Assembly: GCA_947396885.1 (NCBI GenBank)
Contig: OX377202.1
Coordinates: 31,859,407 to 31,923,406 of the forward strand
Reading direction: 5' to 3'
Length of the DNA stretch: 64,000 nucleotides
From: Heligmosomoides polygyrus polygyrus
Lineage: Eukaryota > Nematoda > Chromadorea > Rhabditida > Heligmosomidae
Below the pieces are notes generated by a model. That model was not told the origin of the DNA. It saw nothing but the letters and a program-made list of their open reading frames with translations, and did not search any database. The position numbers were made by a program, and so were the translations under genes. Position 1 is the first letter of the stretch. Each line of letters starts with the position of its first letter. Below are positions 36,465 through 47,421 of this stretch, piece by piece.

Positions 36465-37150
36465 TACAGGTTGTTCCAAAATAACATGAAGGTTCTTCTA
36501 TCATTACTATAATTTTATGAAACAACTAACAACTTAACAGAACAACGCATAAATATCAACAACATAGACACTAGGCAACACTGTGTCGACCTGATTTGAA
36601 GTGCCTCCCCTTGTTGCGAATACAGAGGTACAAACGCGTGGTGAGGTTTTCTGCGGGCCGAAGGTTATCTGAATTCCACTCCCGGCGATATAGTCGATTC
36701 CAGTCCCGGCGCAGAGTCCTTCAGGGGCTCCTGGCTCTGGTGACGCTTGGCACACACCCTGGCCTCCCAAATGGACCACACGTTGTAGTGCACCGGAATC
36801 AGATCCGGGGTGTGCAATGGTCATTCCTGCCTGCGTGCTCTTCGCCCTATGTACAGGGACCGAGTCCTGCTGAAACTCCCCCCCCCCCCCCCCCTCCTCC
36901 CCTGCACGTAGCCAAAGTGCTGCTGGAAAGCAGCACGGCCTAGAGTCCCACTGGTGCACATCTTGCTTTACTTTTACTACCAAGAGTCTTTTTCCGTTGG
37001 CGCTGATTCCGCCCCAGACCATGGCTGCCTGCGGACTTTGACGATCGACAATGGCGGAGATGGCTGGTGCCTCTGTAGTACTAGCTCATAACGTTTTGGC
37101 TGTTATGAGCCTGCTTTAGTTCGGGTCTCCATTCGGACCGACTAGGCAGT
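36465..37150 (-). pseudogene. mariner transposase relic
   Basis: Minus strand. Recognisable blocks are KQAHNSQN, MVWGGISANGK, FQQDSVPVHRAKSTQ and, after a frameshift, PDLIPVHYNVWSIWEAR. These match the order of a mariner catalytic domain. The third catalytic Asp (in the usual PDLxPxD block) is His, and the 5' half is missing. A run of 17 C (36878-36894; G on the coding strand) has scrambled the frame. The left end GGTTGTTCCAAAATAACATG next to TA looks like the terminal inverted repeat. It is dead as a transposase. Confidence 0.8.
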
Positions 37151-37249
37151 TCATCACTCCATCGCATCTACATCGTTGAGGACTTTGTTCGTGAGTGGTG
37201 AGTTGCTGCTTCGATAGAAGTGTTCGATATGAGAAAACTCATTTATGTG

Positions 37250-38115
37250 GCCCTTGGAGATCGGCTAGGAGTAGAGGTGCGTGGCGTGTCCTAGGGTTGG
37301 CCCAGCAGAGCGCAACACTGCTGTTCGTCCCGTGCGCAACTTAATCGACTACTGGCGCCCCCGGTTCGTTCCTCTCGACCGCGACCTTGTGGCTTGTCCG
37401 TGGGAGCATCCATTTCCTAAACTTGATGCGAAAACTGTAATCCGCGTTCGTGAAATTTCGGTCGCAAAGAGCTTTGCGGGTTCGTGGCAGGCGTTCGAGC
37501 ACGTGGTGCACATTCATCTTCGCAGTGATGTTATCAGATTCCTAGCGGGCCGAGGTCGAGAAGTTACGCAACGCGGTCGTCGCGTTTAGAGTCCTGTTGC
37601 ATAAGTCAGGGCGATAGCACAAGCGAGGTCTCGGGCCCGTAAACAGCTAGCGAGGACCTTTCGAACAGCGTTCTGTTTCAGAGATTCGCAAGACTGCTGT
37701 GAGCTCTACGTCACCTCCGGGTGCTTCTCCCCTCTCCGAATGTTCTACAGATTTAGAGATACTATCGCTCTATTCACCTAGATATTGCCTGTACATATAC
37801 ATAGACCGTTGTTGTGTTGTGTTGTGTTGTTCTAATCGATTGCCTTACGCCGGCTGTGGTAATGAGAATACCGATCTGTATGTGTTGTTAGAGGTGGAAC
37901 GCAGGTATCTTTCTCTCGAAAGAGATGCATTTCCACCCTTAGTTGCCCTTGTTTCGCAGGTTACCCTGTATTGCCTGCCGCTTCTACCGCTCAGCTTTTA
38001 AGGAGCTAAGAATTCCATCGTTCATTCTGATGACTGTTGCTAAGGGCCTTTGCCAAATCACTTATTAAGCGCCGCTGTAATTCTCGTTGTACATCATTAT
38101 GTGAATAAAAAAGTT
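37250..38115 (+). CDS. Weak candidate 3' exon(s) of an unknown plus-strand gene
   Basis: A TTCTGTTTCAG acceptor at 37681 opens a frame reading TAVSSTSPPGASPLSECS, and an AATAAA signal lies at 38104-38109. Upstream, 37281-37589 is also open. A (TGTTG)n stretch lies near 37812. The phase between the two stretches was not resolved and no family is recognised. Confidence 0.25.
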
Positions 38116-38334
38116 GACTGCTGGAGATATTAGCACGACCTAGTTTCTTATTTCACGTGAAGCACCAGCGAATCCCAGAATTATTAAAGTGGGTCGGAAT
38201 TCTCTGAACGAATTTATCTAGGGGCCGTTCTACATTTAGGTTGATTAGGTAGTTTCGTGCTCTTTGGATCGCTTCCATGGGTAAGTTCTATTCAGTGCGG
38301 TGTCAGAGAAACTGGAAGCTGTTATGTGGAGAAA

Positions 38335-38640
38335 GCTGTAGCGGAAATACATAGTGGATGGTGCGCTCTGTCACCGATTGGATTCCGCGGGATGTCAAGA
38401 GAACACCACGACGCCCCGCAACGCGGTGGGCGGACTTCTTCGTGAAAGCCCTGAACGAGCGGTATGACGGCCTTCGTGTCCCTCGAGCGAGAAGGATCCT
38501 TTGAAGGACTTTGGCACGCGACGCGACAGCTACGAATGAAGACGCTGCTCAAGTAACTCGATGATCAACGGGATGACAGGTGATGGTGCGCTCTACAGGC
38601 TCAGACTTCTAGCACATTTCTGACGAAGGAAGAGACTTGG
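38335..38640 (+). mobile_element. LINE RT C-terminal fragment
   Basis: Reads [20 protein letters not shown] and then [20 protein letters not shown], followed by frame-damaged sequence and a 3' UTR-like stretch. It is the same polypeptide as the minus-strand fragment at 12060-12355. No catalytic RT motif is present. Confidence 0.7.
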
Positions 38641-38734
38641 GGAAAGCGGCTTGAATCCCGAAAGACCACATCTCGACCAGTTCCACTATTTATTCGGTAG
38701 TGCTCCTTGCTAAACCACTTCTCCTACTTCTGCT

Positions 38735-38825
38735 TTGTGGAGGGGAGTTGAATGCGTATCTTGCCGACACAGTGCCATGTGATAAACTCGCCCTGTAACA
38801 GGTCAGCGTTTTCTCTCAGAAAATG
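38735..38825 (-). repeat. SINE 3' fragment
   Basis: Minus-oriented remnant (GTGGAGGGGAGTTGAATGCG ... CAGGTCAGCGTTTTCTC). Confidence 0.5.
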
Positions 38826-38974
38826 CTGTGTCTGGGAGGAATGAAATGCTGGTTCGACTGGGCGGAACCCGCAGCAAGAACTTATTCCGAAGTGCACGTA
38901 GAAGCCGGTGCCTTTTACAAAGGCACACACATAGATGATATGAACACTGCATTTCCTTTTCATCAGGCGCATGT

Positions 38975-39243
38975 TAGCTCGGTAGGTGAGGGCGCCGGCT
39001 GTCAGTGGCACCCAGACGGTCCTTGGTTCATGTTCTCCGTTCAGACCAAGCAAGCTCCCCATCCCTTTGGAGGCGGTGATACTAGACGTCTCGGAAGGAT
39101 AAGCTACTGACTTGTCCGATGGCTGACCGCCACAGGTCACTGCATAGACCATTCAAATAGCCTCCACGACATCTCGCAGAAGTAGAATGTGTGGCGCATC
39201 CCAAAAAGAGATTAATACCGTTCTTCATCCCTTGTCCTTATTC
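38975..39243 (+). repeat. tRNA-derived SINE copy, diverged
   Basis: Recognisable head (GGTGAGGGCGCCGGCTGTCA), body (GGAAGGATAAGCTACTGACT) and 3' part (AGAAGTAGAATGTGTGGCGC), tail CGTTCTTCATCCCTTGTCCTT. The B box is degraded. Confidence 0.7.
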
Positions 39244-39342
39244 CTTTCACTATCATGGATGTGTTCAATCGAAGATATGTTTGTTTGAAGTTAAGCCTTT
39301 TAAACGGTGGATGCTCTTCTACATCGCGATGGGAAGCGCTTC

Positions 39343-39621
39343 ATGGTTGCGGAGGCAATGGCTCCAGTTCGCGCCAAACAGCCGCTCTTTCGAGTGGTCG
39401 AAATCGCGCAATTCAATATGCTGTTTTACGGGGGTTGGTTGTTGAACTGTGATCGTCGAGGCTACGGCCTGGTGGAGGACAGTTTGAGCAGTGTGCGGGA
39501 TAAGCGCTTTGCGAAGCTTGCACCAGATCCGTATTGTGAGGAAATGTACTACAGTGACCCCATAGACCGATTTCAGGTGGTACATCCCAATCTGCTTGAA
39601 TTTTTCTCACGAAATCATTAA
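39343..39621 (+). CDS. Small uncharacterised ORF, 92 residues
   Basis: ATG at 39343 (first in-frame Met after an upstream stop), TAA at 39619-39621. The product begins MVAEAMAPVRAKQPLFRVVE, has a short hydrophobic stretch FNMLFYGGWLLNC (about residues 25-37) and a charged C-terminal half (YCEEMYYSDPIDRFQVVHP). The amino-acid usage looks protein-like rather than compositional. No family recognised. It could be a single-exon gene or the last exon of one; ATTAAA-like sequence follows the stop. SINE copies flank it on both sides. Confidence 0.45.
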   Translation: MVAEAMAPVRAKQPLFRVVEIAQFNMLFYGGWLLNCDRRGYGLVEDSLSSVRDKRFAKLAPDPYCEEMYYSDPIDRFQVVHPNLLEFFSRNH

Positions 39622-39663
39622 CTAAATAATTCATTAAAATGATAACACGGATTTTAACGTGTG

Positions 39664-39920
39664 TGGTAGCACCGCCGAAGGAGGCGCCTAGTGCCGAATC
39701 TGCCCGGATCAGGGTTTTTGGTTCAGATCTCGCTCAGACCAACTAAACCTTCCATCCCTCCGGAGAGGTGAATTGGTATCAGATTGTTTGAGAATGACTT
39801 CTTCGCCGGCCGGCCATCGGAAGTCACTGCATGGACTAAATACGTTTTGAAATCGCCTCCACGATATCCTGTAGAGTGCCAAGTGCATCTCAAACGGAAC
39901 CGATTAATCCCATGTACCTG
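39664..39920 (+). repeat. tRNA-derived SINE copy, diverged
   Basis: Head GCCGAAGGAGGCGCC, B-box-like TTGGTTCAGATCTCG, body (CATCCCTCCGGAGAGGTGAA) and 3' part (CCTCCACGATATCCTGTAGA). Confidence 0.65.
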
Positions 39921-40355
39921 CAATATCTCTGCATCCGTGATAGGAACAGCGAGAGCTTCAAATGTTTCAGCTGATGTTAAGGAGAGGTAGCAGGCTCCAA
40001 CAGAGACATAGAGCGAAAAATGTTTGGAGGAAGGCATGAAGTGATAGTGAAATATAGAGCACTCTTTGTGAGGTCTGACTTTGGAGGCCATTTGAAGGTG
40101 CTGATCTTTGACCAAAACAACACATTCTTGTCTTTTACTGCAAATCTCTGTGAAAAATCCGAAACTGCATATTGAGGAGCGTGGCTTTAGTGCAATGCTT
40201 TAGTATTCTTGTCTTATAAAACAATGATTGCAATAGAAGAGAAATTTTTCGAGCTGCAGTACATGTGCAGTTCTGAAAGCAAAGAGTGCTTTATAGGAGA
40301 ACTCAGTTCAAAAACACCAAATTTTATTCAAATGAGATCATGTTTTTTTTCAAAA

Positions 40356-40662
40356 GGATAAAGGATAAAGGACGGCGTTAGTCAATCCCTTCTGGGATGC
40401 GCCAGCGCATTCTACTTCTACGGGATGTCGTGGAGGCGACATGAATGCGTATTTGGCCATACAATGACTTGCGGTGGCCAGCCGATGAACAAGTCAGCGC
40501 TCTATCCTTCCCAGACACGTCTGGTACCAGTTCACCGACCCCGGAGGGATGGAAGGCTTGGTTGGCCTGGGCGGGAACTCCGAACCAGGAACCTGGTATC
40601 GGGTGCACGCGACAGTCGCGCCTCCTCCGACTGCGCTACACGCGCTACAGTTATCACAGAAC
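40356..40662 (-). repeat. tRNA-derived SINE copy, well preserved
   Basis: Minus orientation, from the tail (AAAGGATAAAGGATAAAGGA reversed) to the head (CCGACTGCGCTACACGCGC). TTTTTTTCAAAA occurs at 40344-40355 and 40663-40674 as a candidate target duplication. Confidence 0.85.
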
Positions 40663-40929
40663 TTTTTTTCAAAAAGGGTACAAAAATGACGAAATATAGC
40701 CTTGATAGATTGGCTATTCAGATATAATGTTGCATATTCATATAATATTAGGGCGGGAAGAGGACCTTGGTACGATTTTTTGAAAAATCCTCAACTCTCA
40801 ATTATTTATCAATAGCTATGGTCTATTATATGGTAGTTGTAGATCGTTCTCGAAACTTCTCCGTGATAGGACTATATAGCCACGTTGTGTTGCTTAACTT
40901 TAATCACGATGTCACTTCCACAAGTGCAC

Positions 40930-41934
40930 CGTTGAGCCTTCATCTTCTATGAATCTCCTATGGCATCCTGGCATTGAGCAACGGCAAGCGTTGGAAACAT
41001 CAGCACATTGGGAGAGGACACTACTCCCATCAGCTCTGTCAACAGCTGGTTCGCTAGCTGCAGTTGAGGAGAACAGAATTCGAGAACTGACCTCGGTACG
41101 GACGCCGCACACAGAAAAACTCCGTCTGTTCTCGACGTTGTCAAACAGGATTCGGAGGTTAGCACCTGCAGTCTCACGGCGAGACTCGGATGCGCCCAAC
41201 CACCACTCCTCAGTCGCCTCCACCTCTTCGGATACAGAAAATGCTGACGCGATGGATTCCTCATGTCTTGACAGATAGCATGCGGTTCACCTGTGTATCC
41301 ATTTGCCAGTCACTCCTCCTGCGCCCGCACCGAAAAGAGTTTCTGGAGGACCTGATTACTGTATATTAGAGTTGGTTCTTCTAAGATTCTAACGCGCGTC
41401 GTGCCGTATGGCTCCATCGAGGAAAAGACCCGTCAGCGCAAGCCAAAAGGGGCCTGGGCCTTCACCCCAAGAAATGTCTCCCTTGCTGCTTCAGGGATTC
41501 GCGAGGAATTATGTATTACGAGCTGCTCCCGTAAAGACATACAGTCACCAGCGGAATTTCCGCCAATCAACTTCAGAAACTGGCGTGCGCTCATCAAGAA
41601 AAGCTTCCGAGACGTGCTTCTATCCACTTCCTTCACGACAACGCTAGGCAGCATGTATGGAGACACGTGGACATTTTGGAGGAGCTGGGCTGGGACACGG
41701 ATCCCCACCCATCATATTCTTCTAATATTGCCCCTCTGACTACCAATTATTTCGTTCCCTTACGGCATTCCTAGCGGAGAATGAATCACCAAAATTGAAG
41801 ACTTGAAAGGACGATCTGCGAAGCCTTTCTCCCAGTCTGCCTAGTTGTGGAAGTAGGGAATTGTTGATCTGGATATTGGGTGGCACAATATAGCGATTTA
41901 TGTTGTTGAGTGGGTTTCAATGTATGCTAAATAA
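40930..41934 (+). pseudogene. Near full-length mariner transposase relic
   Basis: Plus strand, about 1 kb. In order: GNISTLGEDTTPISSVNSWF (helix-turn-helix region), RLGCAQPPLLSRLHLFGYRK, RWIPHVLTD, EFLEDLITV, ARRAVWLHRGKDPSAQ, SRGIMYYELLP, FLHDNARQHV, LEELGWDTDPHPSYSSNIAP and the C-terminal VVEWVSMYAK before TAA (41932-41934). This matches the length and domain order of a whole mariner transposase. The first catalytic Asp is Tyr (ITVY), the second (HDNAR) is kept and the third is Asn (TNY). There are in-frame stops (for example 41532-41534) and small frameshifts. It cannot encode an active enzyme. Confidence 0.85.
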
Positions 41935-41939
41935 TTCCT

Positions 41940-42905
41940 TGCAACCCTTCTACTTGATGTCGTTCGGTACCAGTTCACCAATCGCAGAGATAGATTGTTT
42001 GGGTAGTAAAGCTAGGACCTTAAACTTACACCCTGATTCTAGCTGTACGCGAGAGTTGACACCAATTCCGAGCCCCTGGTTTATGCTTCGTTGATGGAAA
42101 TCACAGTCAGCATCAAGCACTTATTAGGAAGGCCAGTATAGTCCTGTTGAGTTTTTCATAGTGACCTATGAAGGGATGCAAGGAATTGTCTAAGAAGAAC
42201 GGTAGTGGTTGTCAAATTTTCTGCGGGCAACACTGTGAGGACAAATTGTGAGAAACTGTTGCTCTTCAGTGCGAATGTGTCCTTCGACATCTGCCCGACG
42301 ATCCTGATATTCACTCAGATCTTGTCAGCGGCTTTATCGGTCCGTCTCCCTTTTTCTAATCGTAAGTTGTAAGTATGTTGTGAATTGTTTCTCATTTGAA
42401 GTGAGACGCTTGGAAAATAAACTTGGTCACTTAGGTGGCGGAAGCGATGCTGCTGATACAGCTTCTGCACTGCCTACACTCTTCAGTGTCCTGCGATTTC
42501 TTGCCTCTCATCCCATTATGTGAGCCGCAACTATTCATACTACACAATTAGTGTAAGACTTCTATGGAAGGTGGGCATCATTTGCTCGTTGGTGGTTGTA
42601 TATCTGCCGAGTACTTTCGCTCAGCGCTGGTGAAGCGAAGCGGGTTTGGAGTACACTAGATAGGTACTTCTTCGACTCTCTTGGCCCTAGGGGCCTTTGA
42701 AAAAGGCGAGATGCGTTTTATATTCCGAACAATGTTTGTTAACACACCCTTTGAGCTTTACCCCTTATCTCTAGTGTTTTAAGTCCTGCTTTAGCGTTTT
42801 GGAGTTGCTTCGGGCATCTTGTTAGCACGTTAGGTAACACACGGTTATTGTTTCACACCAGCAAGCCTATTCGGCAAAATATCTGTTCCGGTAGCGTGCC
42901 CAAGT
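41940..42905. other. Unassigned; degraded fragment of the Tc4-like family
   Basis: 42155-42255 (GTGACCTATGAAGGGATGCA ... GTCAAATTTTCTGCGGGCAAC) resembles the arm of the foldback at 59542-61963 (GTGACCTATTGAGGG ... TTCAAATTTCCCGCGG). No gene recognised. Confidence 0.45.
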
Positions 42906-42908
42906 TTG

Positions 42909-43088
42909 ATGAGCCCCGACCATGTGTACTACTGCCCGTCCCTACCCACCGTCAAATACCGTATTACCAAAATGGATCTCATACTGGGATCAGCAATCGA
43001 AAAGACCCCTCCTGGCGAAGTTTGCGATGACATCCGTGACTTTCACCTAACATTCGTAAATGCCGATGCCAATCGTAACCTATCGTAG
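42909..43088 (+). CDS. Small uncharacterised ORF, 59 residues
   Basis: Reads MSPDHVYYCPSLPTVKYRIT onward to TAG at 43086-43088; the frame is also open upstream of the ATG. Acidic/polar C-terminus (GEVCDDIRDFHLTFVNADAN). Protein-like composition but no family recognised. It could be part of an older transposon or a last exon. Confidence 0.3.
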   Translation: MSPDHVYYCPSLPTVKYRITKMDLILGSAIEKTPPGEVCDDIRDFHLTFVNADANRNLS

Positions 43089-43217
43089 TCGTCTAAAATT
43101 CAACAGAAAAACGGGTACGATATCTCTGATCAGAACCCTAATTGACCTCTGTTTATTTGAGTGAAACGTTTTTTCGTCCTCTGGTAAACTGAAAATGCAC
43201 TAGCGGCGGTTTTGTTT

Positions 43218-43242
43218 CTAAACGGTAACTCAGGTTGAGAAC
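43218..43242 (+). repeat. 5' target-site duplication of the RTE element
   Basis: 25 bp beginning CTAAACGGTAACTCAGG, perfectly repeated at 46393-46417. Confidence 0.9.
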
Positions 43243-46200
43243 CTGGTGGCGATGTCCGTTCCTCCACGTGGTGCCACTAGAAACTGTTCGCTATGCGAGC
43301 TAAGCTAAGCACGGACACTCGATTGCAGGCGACAGGCCCTTGTGACAGGCCGGCCTATGGAGATCCCATGTCACATCACATGGTTGATGGCGTTAACTGT
43401 TTGTCGAGATAACGCTACGGCGTCCGCGGGAGCCGACGCGCACTCGCAAAGCCCGGCGAGTGTGAGAAGTATGCGAGGGTCCCTGATGCGAGGACGGCAT
43501 CGGGGGGCAACTGAGCAAGTCCAAAAGTCCCGTAACGTAAGCAGGACCCGCGTTGCTACGCTGAATGTGGGTACGTTGACGGGCCGCTCGTGCGAGTTGG
43601 TAGAAGCACTGGAGCGAAGACGAATCGACTTATGTGCGGTACAGGAGACGAGGTGGTCCTGTTGCAAGTCGAGGGACATAGGCCGAGGCTTTAAGGCCAT
43701 TCTGTGCGGCAGTGCCAGGACCACCAGCGGTGTTGGTGTGGTCGTCTCCGAACGTTTCCGAGATGCGATTGCAAGCGTGGAACGTTTCAGTGACCGCTTG
43801 ATGAAGGTCGTTGTTGCTGCTGAACAGCGTATGTATCATTTCTTCTCTGCATACGCTCCGCAGACAGGCTGCTCCGAGCGAGCGAAGGACAAGTTTTGGA
43901 CCCTGCTTGATGAGAAGACAGCAGAGGTGCCGCCAGAAGACGCTGTCGTTGTCGCAGGTGATCTCAACGGCCACGTTGGGACTGCGAAAGATGGTTACAG
44001 CTGTCATGGCGGTTTCGGTTATGGAGCACGTAACGCTGATGGTGAGCGAATTCTTGAGTATGCGGACTCGCATAATCTCACCATCGCGAACACAATGTTT
44101 CGAAAGCGTGACTTCCATCTCGTGTCTTTCTATAGCGGGAATAGCAAGACACAGATTGACTTTATCCTTATCAAGCATCGCGATCGAAGGCTGGTCACAG
44201 ATGCGAAGCTTGTGCCATACAAGACTGTCGCCACGCAGCACCGTCCGCTGATCTGCACACTTAAGATCGCCCCTCCGAGGCTGAGGCAGGTCGAGCGATG
44301 CGGACCATCAAGGATCAAGTGGTGGCGGATGAAAGAGAAGGACGCAGCTGTTGTTGCTCGTATTCGGTTGCCGACGGTTACCAATGTTGAGGAGACATGG
44401 AAACGTGCAACCGATTCGATACTACAAGCTGCACGTTCCGAACTGGGCATGACGAAGCCTGGACGGCGTAAGATTGAGAAGCAGACTTGGCTGTGGACTG
44501 ACGACGTCAAGGAAAAAGTCAAAGAGAAGAAGAGACTATATCACGCTTTTCTCAGCGACAAGACAGCCGACAATTGGCGTATGTACCAAGAAGCGAAGAG
44601 GGCGGCTAAGAAGGCTGTTGCCGTTGCAAAAGCTTCTCATTATGAGTATGTCAACGAGAAACTCGAGACGCGCGATGGTGAACGACAACTTTATCGGCTT
44701 GCCAAAGCACGCCATCGCCAGAGCGAGGACATCGAAAAGTTCTTTGGCATCAACGATGAGAATGGCCATCTGCTGATGAACCGCAAAAGGGCTATGGAAC
44801 GATGGCATGACTACTTCGAGAGAATTTCAACAGTAGAGTTTGCCCATCCGCCTATCCCTTGCGTCCCTTCTACGCACGGTCCTGTGCAGCAAATCACTGT
44901 GGAGGAGACGGAAGCGGCGTTGAAGAAGATGAAGCCAGGCAAAGCAATGGGCCCTGACGACATAGCGGCCGAACTATGGAACTCGAGGTGCTGGAATCCT
45001 GCTGAATGGCTAACGAAGTTTTTCAACCAGGTTGTTGCGGAGAAGAAGGTTCCTGGTAGTTGGCAGCAAAGCACGACGATCCCGATCTGGAAGAAGAAGG
45101 GCAGTCCCGCGGACTGCACAAGTTACCGTCCAATCCGATTGCTCTCGCACAGTATGAAAATATTTGAGCGAATTGTGGATGGACGTATTCGCGAGATCGT
45201 CCGGCTTTCCACCAACCAGTGTGGCTTCGTAGCCGGCTGTGGCACCATCGACGCCATTCATGCTGTTCGTCTTCTTGTGGAAAGACATCGCGAGAAACAA
45301 AAACCGCTGCATCTTGCTTTCCTCGACCTGGAGAAAGCATTTGATCGTGTACCGCGTGAGGTCATATGGTATGCCTTACGACAACACCGTGTTCCCGAAG
45401 AGCTTATTGAGTGGGTGCGCATACTTTACTCTGGACCAAAGAGTAGTGTGCGAGCGCCAGCCGGCACATCGGCGGAGTTTCCTATCTCCGTTGGTGTTCA
45501 CCAGGGCTCTGCGCTTTCCCCGCTCCTATTCATTGTCGTAATGGATGCCATTTCGAGAGACCTTCATAAGCCTGCCCCCTGGACGCTGCTGTATGCAGAT
45601 GACGTAATGCTTGCAAGCGAAGAGAAGAGCGAACTCGAGCGACAAGCGTAAGCTTGGTACGACCGCTTGGCGATGTTCGGGCTCAAGCTAAACGTCAAAA
45701 AATCGGAGTACTTGACGACAGACGTAAACGAAGCCGGGTCCATTGAGATCAATGGCACTGCGCTAGAACGAACGACAAACTTCAAGTACCTTGGATCTGC
45801 AATTGCGTCTGATGGTAGTCTGACGTTCGAGGTGAACTCGCGCGTGAGCGCAGCGTGGTCCAAATGGCGCTCGATGACAGGCGTTTTATGCGACAGGAAG
45901 ATACCGGAACGCCTTAAATCGAAGATCTATAGAACCATCGTCCGACCAGTAGCGATGTATGGAGCTGAGTGCTGGCCTGCAACCAAGGAGGTTGAGACTC
46001 GCCTCAGCGTAATGGAAACGAAAATGCTGCGATGGACGGCTGGTGTTACGCGTCTGGACCGTATTCGCAACGATGAAATACGCCAGAGGTTTGGTGTCGC
46101 TCCAATTGCTGACAAGTTACGTGAAGCTCGCCTTCGGTGGTATGGCCACGTTCTTCGAGCTAGTGGTGACACTGTTAGGAAGATTGGCCTCAACATAGAT

Positions 46201-46392
46201 GTGCCCGGAAAACGGCCTAAAGGACGACATAGGCAACGCTGGCTTGATACGTTGCACCTGGACTTAAAGGAAGCTGGTATCCACCCCGATCAAGCGTTTG
46301 ATCGTGCGAAGTGGCGTCATCATACCAGAAGAGCGGACCCCGCTGCTAAGCGGGACAAACGCTGAAGAATAAGAAGAACTCAGGTTGAGAAC
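43243..46392 (+). mobile_element. Nearly intact RTE-type non-LTR retrotransposon, 3.1 kb
   Basis: The short 5' leader (about 114 bp), one long ORF and a very short 3' end (about 11 bp: AGAATAAGAAG) are typical of the RTE clade. It is bounded by a perfect 25-bp target duplication (43218-43242 and 46393-46417). Between the ORF end and the right duplication, the target-like AACTCAGGTTGAGAACCT (46377-46394) is present once more, giving a partial 25-bp tandem at the 3' junction. Confidence 0.9.
43357..46365 (+). pseudogene. RTE endonuclease-reverse transcriptase with one stop codon
   Basis: The frame runs 1003 codons from ATG 43357 to TGA 46363-46365, interrupted only by TAA at 45649-45651 (codon 765). 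The APE-type endonuclease occupies about residues 64-302: LNVGTL (N70), QETRW (E97), SAY (Y166), GDLNG (D202, N204), QIDF (D268) and QHRP (H295). The reverse transcriptase follows: KAMGPDDIAAE, SYRPIRLLS, FLDLEKAFDRVPRE, HQGSALSPLLF and the catalytic YADD (746-749). The C-terminal thumb and connection region runs on in the same frame after the stop. The stop could come from a single CAA-to-TAA change; that is inference. Function: nicks target DNA and copies its own RNA in place. Without read-through it would make a truncated enzyme lacking the C-terminal 238 residues. Confidence 0.92.
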
Positions 46393-46417
46393 CTAAACGG
46401 TAACTCAGGTTGAGAAC
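46393..46417 (+). repeat. 3' target-site duplication of the RTE element
   Basis: Identical to 43218-43242; preceded by an overlapping extra partial copy of the same motif at 46377-46394. Confidence 0.9.
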
Positions 46418-46419
46418 AA

Positions 46420-47000
46420 TGTTAAAATGCGAGTACAGTTCTCTATCGCACTGAAGGCATACTTTACGTCGACAAAAGCGGACTCAGTAAATGTATGTTC
46501 CCAACCTCCGGAACCGAACTCCTCACCCTATTTCTGTAGTTCCGTCACATTATCCACTCGATCATTTAGCCACTATTTCTTTTCTGCTCGGTGGCTCGAT
46601 CTCTTTTCTAAATTTATTTCTGAGCACGAGAAATGTGTTCTAGGCCTCATCCCTCCTTTGTCAGTTTGCACTCAACTGCTTCAGTTTTTGCCATTTTGAC
46701 ATACCCAGAAGTCGACTAGCATTCTAAAAGCCACTACTCACCTTCCATGCAATCCACTGGCTCAATAGGGCAATTGGAGAAATTCCACGAGGAGCTCACT
46801 GTCCCCTCGTAACCGTATAAAGCATCTATGTCTTTCTTCCAGAAGGACATTGGCAGTGGAACGTCAGTGCTGAAACCAGTGGTAGCAACGTGAAAGGTCT
46901 TTAATGTCTATGCTGCTTCAGGATTCAGAAAAAATAGAAACCTACCTATAGCATTGATGTCATCGAACGAGACCGGTAGTAGCGCAGTAGGTCGAGGTTC
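46420..47000. other. Intergenic, nothing recognised
   Basis: Short frames only; no repeat family identified. Confidence 0.35.
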
Positions 47001-47004
47001 TTAT

Positions 47005-47235
47005 TGTTAGTTTTAGTCTCGCCCAAGCTACCTAACATTTTCTTCCATTCGAGATCGGTGAGCTGGTGTGAGCAATCTGGGAAGGAAAGAGCATTGAACT
47101 ATCCGTCGATTGAACGCCACTGCATAGACAGTAAACGGATTCAAGCCGCTTCCACAAAATGTCCTAGAAATGGGATTCGTGGCGCATCCCAAGCATGAAT
47201 GGATTAACTCCTCCTTACCCTAATCCTTGTCATCG
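47005..47235 (+). repeat. SINE copy, diverged, head degraded
   Basis: Body GGGAAGGAAAGAGCATTGAA, 3' part GAAATGGGATTCGTGGCGCA and tail ACTCCTCCTTACCCTAATCC are recognisable. Confidence 0.55.
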
Positions 47236-47381
47236 AATGCAGAACTGGTGGTACGAGTACATTTTCACAAAAGGTGCATTGTAGTACTCCAGGTTTTAGA
47301 ATGCTAAACATTTTATTCACAGTGGTCTGTGTTTCCTGATAGGCCGTTATGTTTGGCGACGATAGTTTGCTTGACAGCGAA

Positions 47382-47421
47382 ACGGTGATAATCACCAGCT
47401 TTCGTTGGTGATTATCACCGT
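47382..47421. repeat. Perfect hairpin, 16-bp stem and 8-nt loop
   Basis: ACGGTGATAATCACCA pairs exactly with TGGTGATTATCACCGT across GCTTTCGT. The inner GGTGATAATCACC is itself almost self-complementary. Confidence 0.8.

Noticed and set aside
36534..37022. 162-codon minus frame as a gene
   Set aside because: It is a mariner transposase relic read through a poly-G frameshift, not a host protein.
38322..38552. Minus-strand ORF
   Set aside because: Antisense shadow of a LINE C-terminal fragment.
43630..44241. 203-codon minus-strand ORF
   Set aside because: Antisense shadow of the RTE endonuclease frame.
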